A stretch of DNA of 5,592 nucleotides from an uncultured Ruminococcus sp. (GTDB taxonomy: Bacteria > Bacillota > Clostridia > Oscillospirales > Acutalibacteraceae). How positions within the stretch are numbered: the stretch's first letter is position 1; the number at the start of each line of letters is the position of its first letter. Of the stretch, positions 5,513 through 5,592 are shown one piece after another. The notes beneath the pieces are model-generated. The model was not told the origin of the DNA. It worked only from the letters and a program-made list of their open reading frames with translations, and ran no database searches. Location of the stretch: the NCBI GenBank assembly GCA_902766305.1, contig CACXDE010000262.1:1-5592 (forward strand). The letters are read 5' to 3'. The position numbers were made by a program, and so were the translations under genes.

Positions 5513-5592
5513 CTTTGGGCTTGGGACTTTGAGCTTATGACTTATAACTTACAACTTACGACTTACAACTTACGACTTACAACTTACGACTT
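5513..5592 (-). repeat. Right heptamer array, continuing past the window
   Basis: Eleven heptamers in one register, read on the plus strand: CTTTGGG, CTTGGGA, CTTTGAG, CTTATGA, CTTATAA, then CTTACAA and CTTACGA alternating three times, followed by CTT at the edge. The alternation gives a 14-base higher-order period. The array is the inverted counterpart of the left array (TTGTAAG is the inverse of CTTACAA), and its full length is not visible. Confidence 0.8.

Larger units (their letters stand above)
5284..5592. other. Non-coding repeat-rich region after the operon
   Basis: No credible gene is seen here. In order it contains a heptamer array, a plain AT-rich stretch (5341-5394), two CATTGTACATTG units, a 13-bp hairpin, an intrinsic terminator and an inverted heptamer array that runs off the window. 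The symmetric design looks like a composite intergenic repeat element rather than ordinary spacer. The element does not encode a transposase. Confidence 0.6.

Noticed and set aside
5513..5592. The heptamer array as a CRISPR array.
   Set aside because: Units are 7 bases long and contiguous with no spacers, and no cas gene is in view.

Overview
The window looks like a chromosomal segment of a low-to-moderate-GC Gram-positive gut or rumen anaerobe, most likely a Ruminococcus-type member of the Clostridia. This rests on the purine-rich Shine-Dalgarno sites, the sigma-A-like promoters with extended -10 elements, the clostridial character of the proteins, and the intergenic repeats (heptamer arrays, CATTGTACATTG units and a CCTCCCC/GGGGAGG terminator hairpin). 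The genus is an inference from remembered sequence style, not a database match.

Layout. Positions 1-60 are a short 3' flank holding a possible terminator and one repeat unit. Positions 61-1680 on the minus strand carry a complete sodium/proline symporter gene, putP. Positions 1681-1972 are a divergent control region with a good promoter in each direction, two sets of short direct repeats spaced about two helical turns apart, and a 9-bp tandem repeat in the plus-strand leader. Positions 1973-5283 hold four tightly spaced plus-strand genes (gaps of 26, 16 and 23 bases) that read as one operon. All four encode two-pass membrane proteins of the DUF3592 type, with an extracytoplasmic domain ending in a Y-[DN]-P-x-[DK]-P signature. 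Positions 5284-5592 are non-coding: two inverted heptamer arrays enclose CATTGTACATTG repeats, a perfect 13-bp hairpin and an intrinsic terminator for the operon.

The most unusual part is the four-gene array. The membrane core is kept in all four copies, but the cytoplasmic tails appear modular. Genes 1 and 2 share a motif after the second membrane segment. Genes 2 and 3 share a 31-residue tail module. Genes 3 and 4 share an HPxL motif before the first membrane segment. Gene 3 ends in three tandem 14-residue FD[FY]Y-[KR]-SP repeats, with one copy in gene 2 and possibly degraded traces in gene 4. This suggests duplication with tail exchange, and perhaps a hetero-oligomeric membrane complex. 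The function is unknown, and nothing in the sequence links it biochemically to proline uptake beyond the shared control region.
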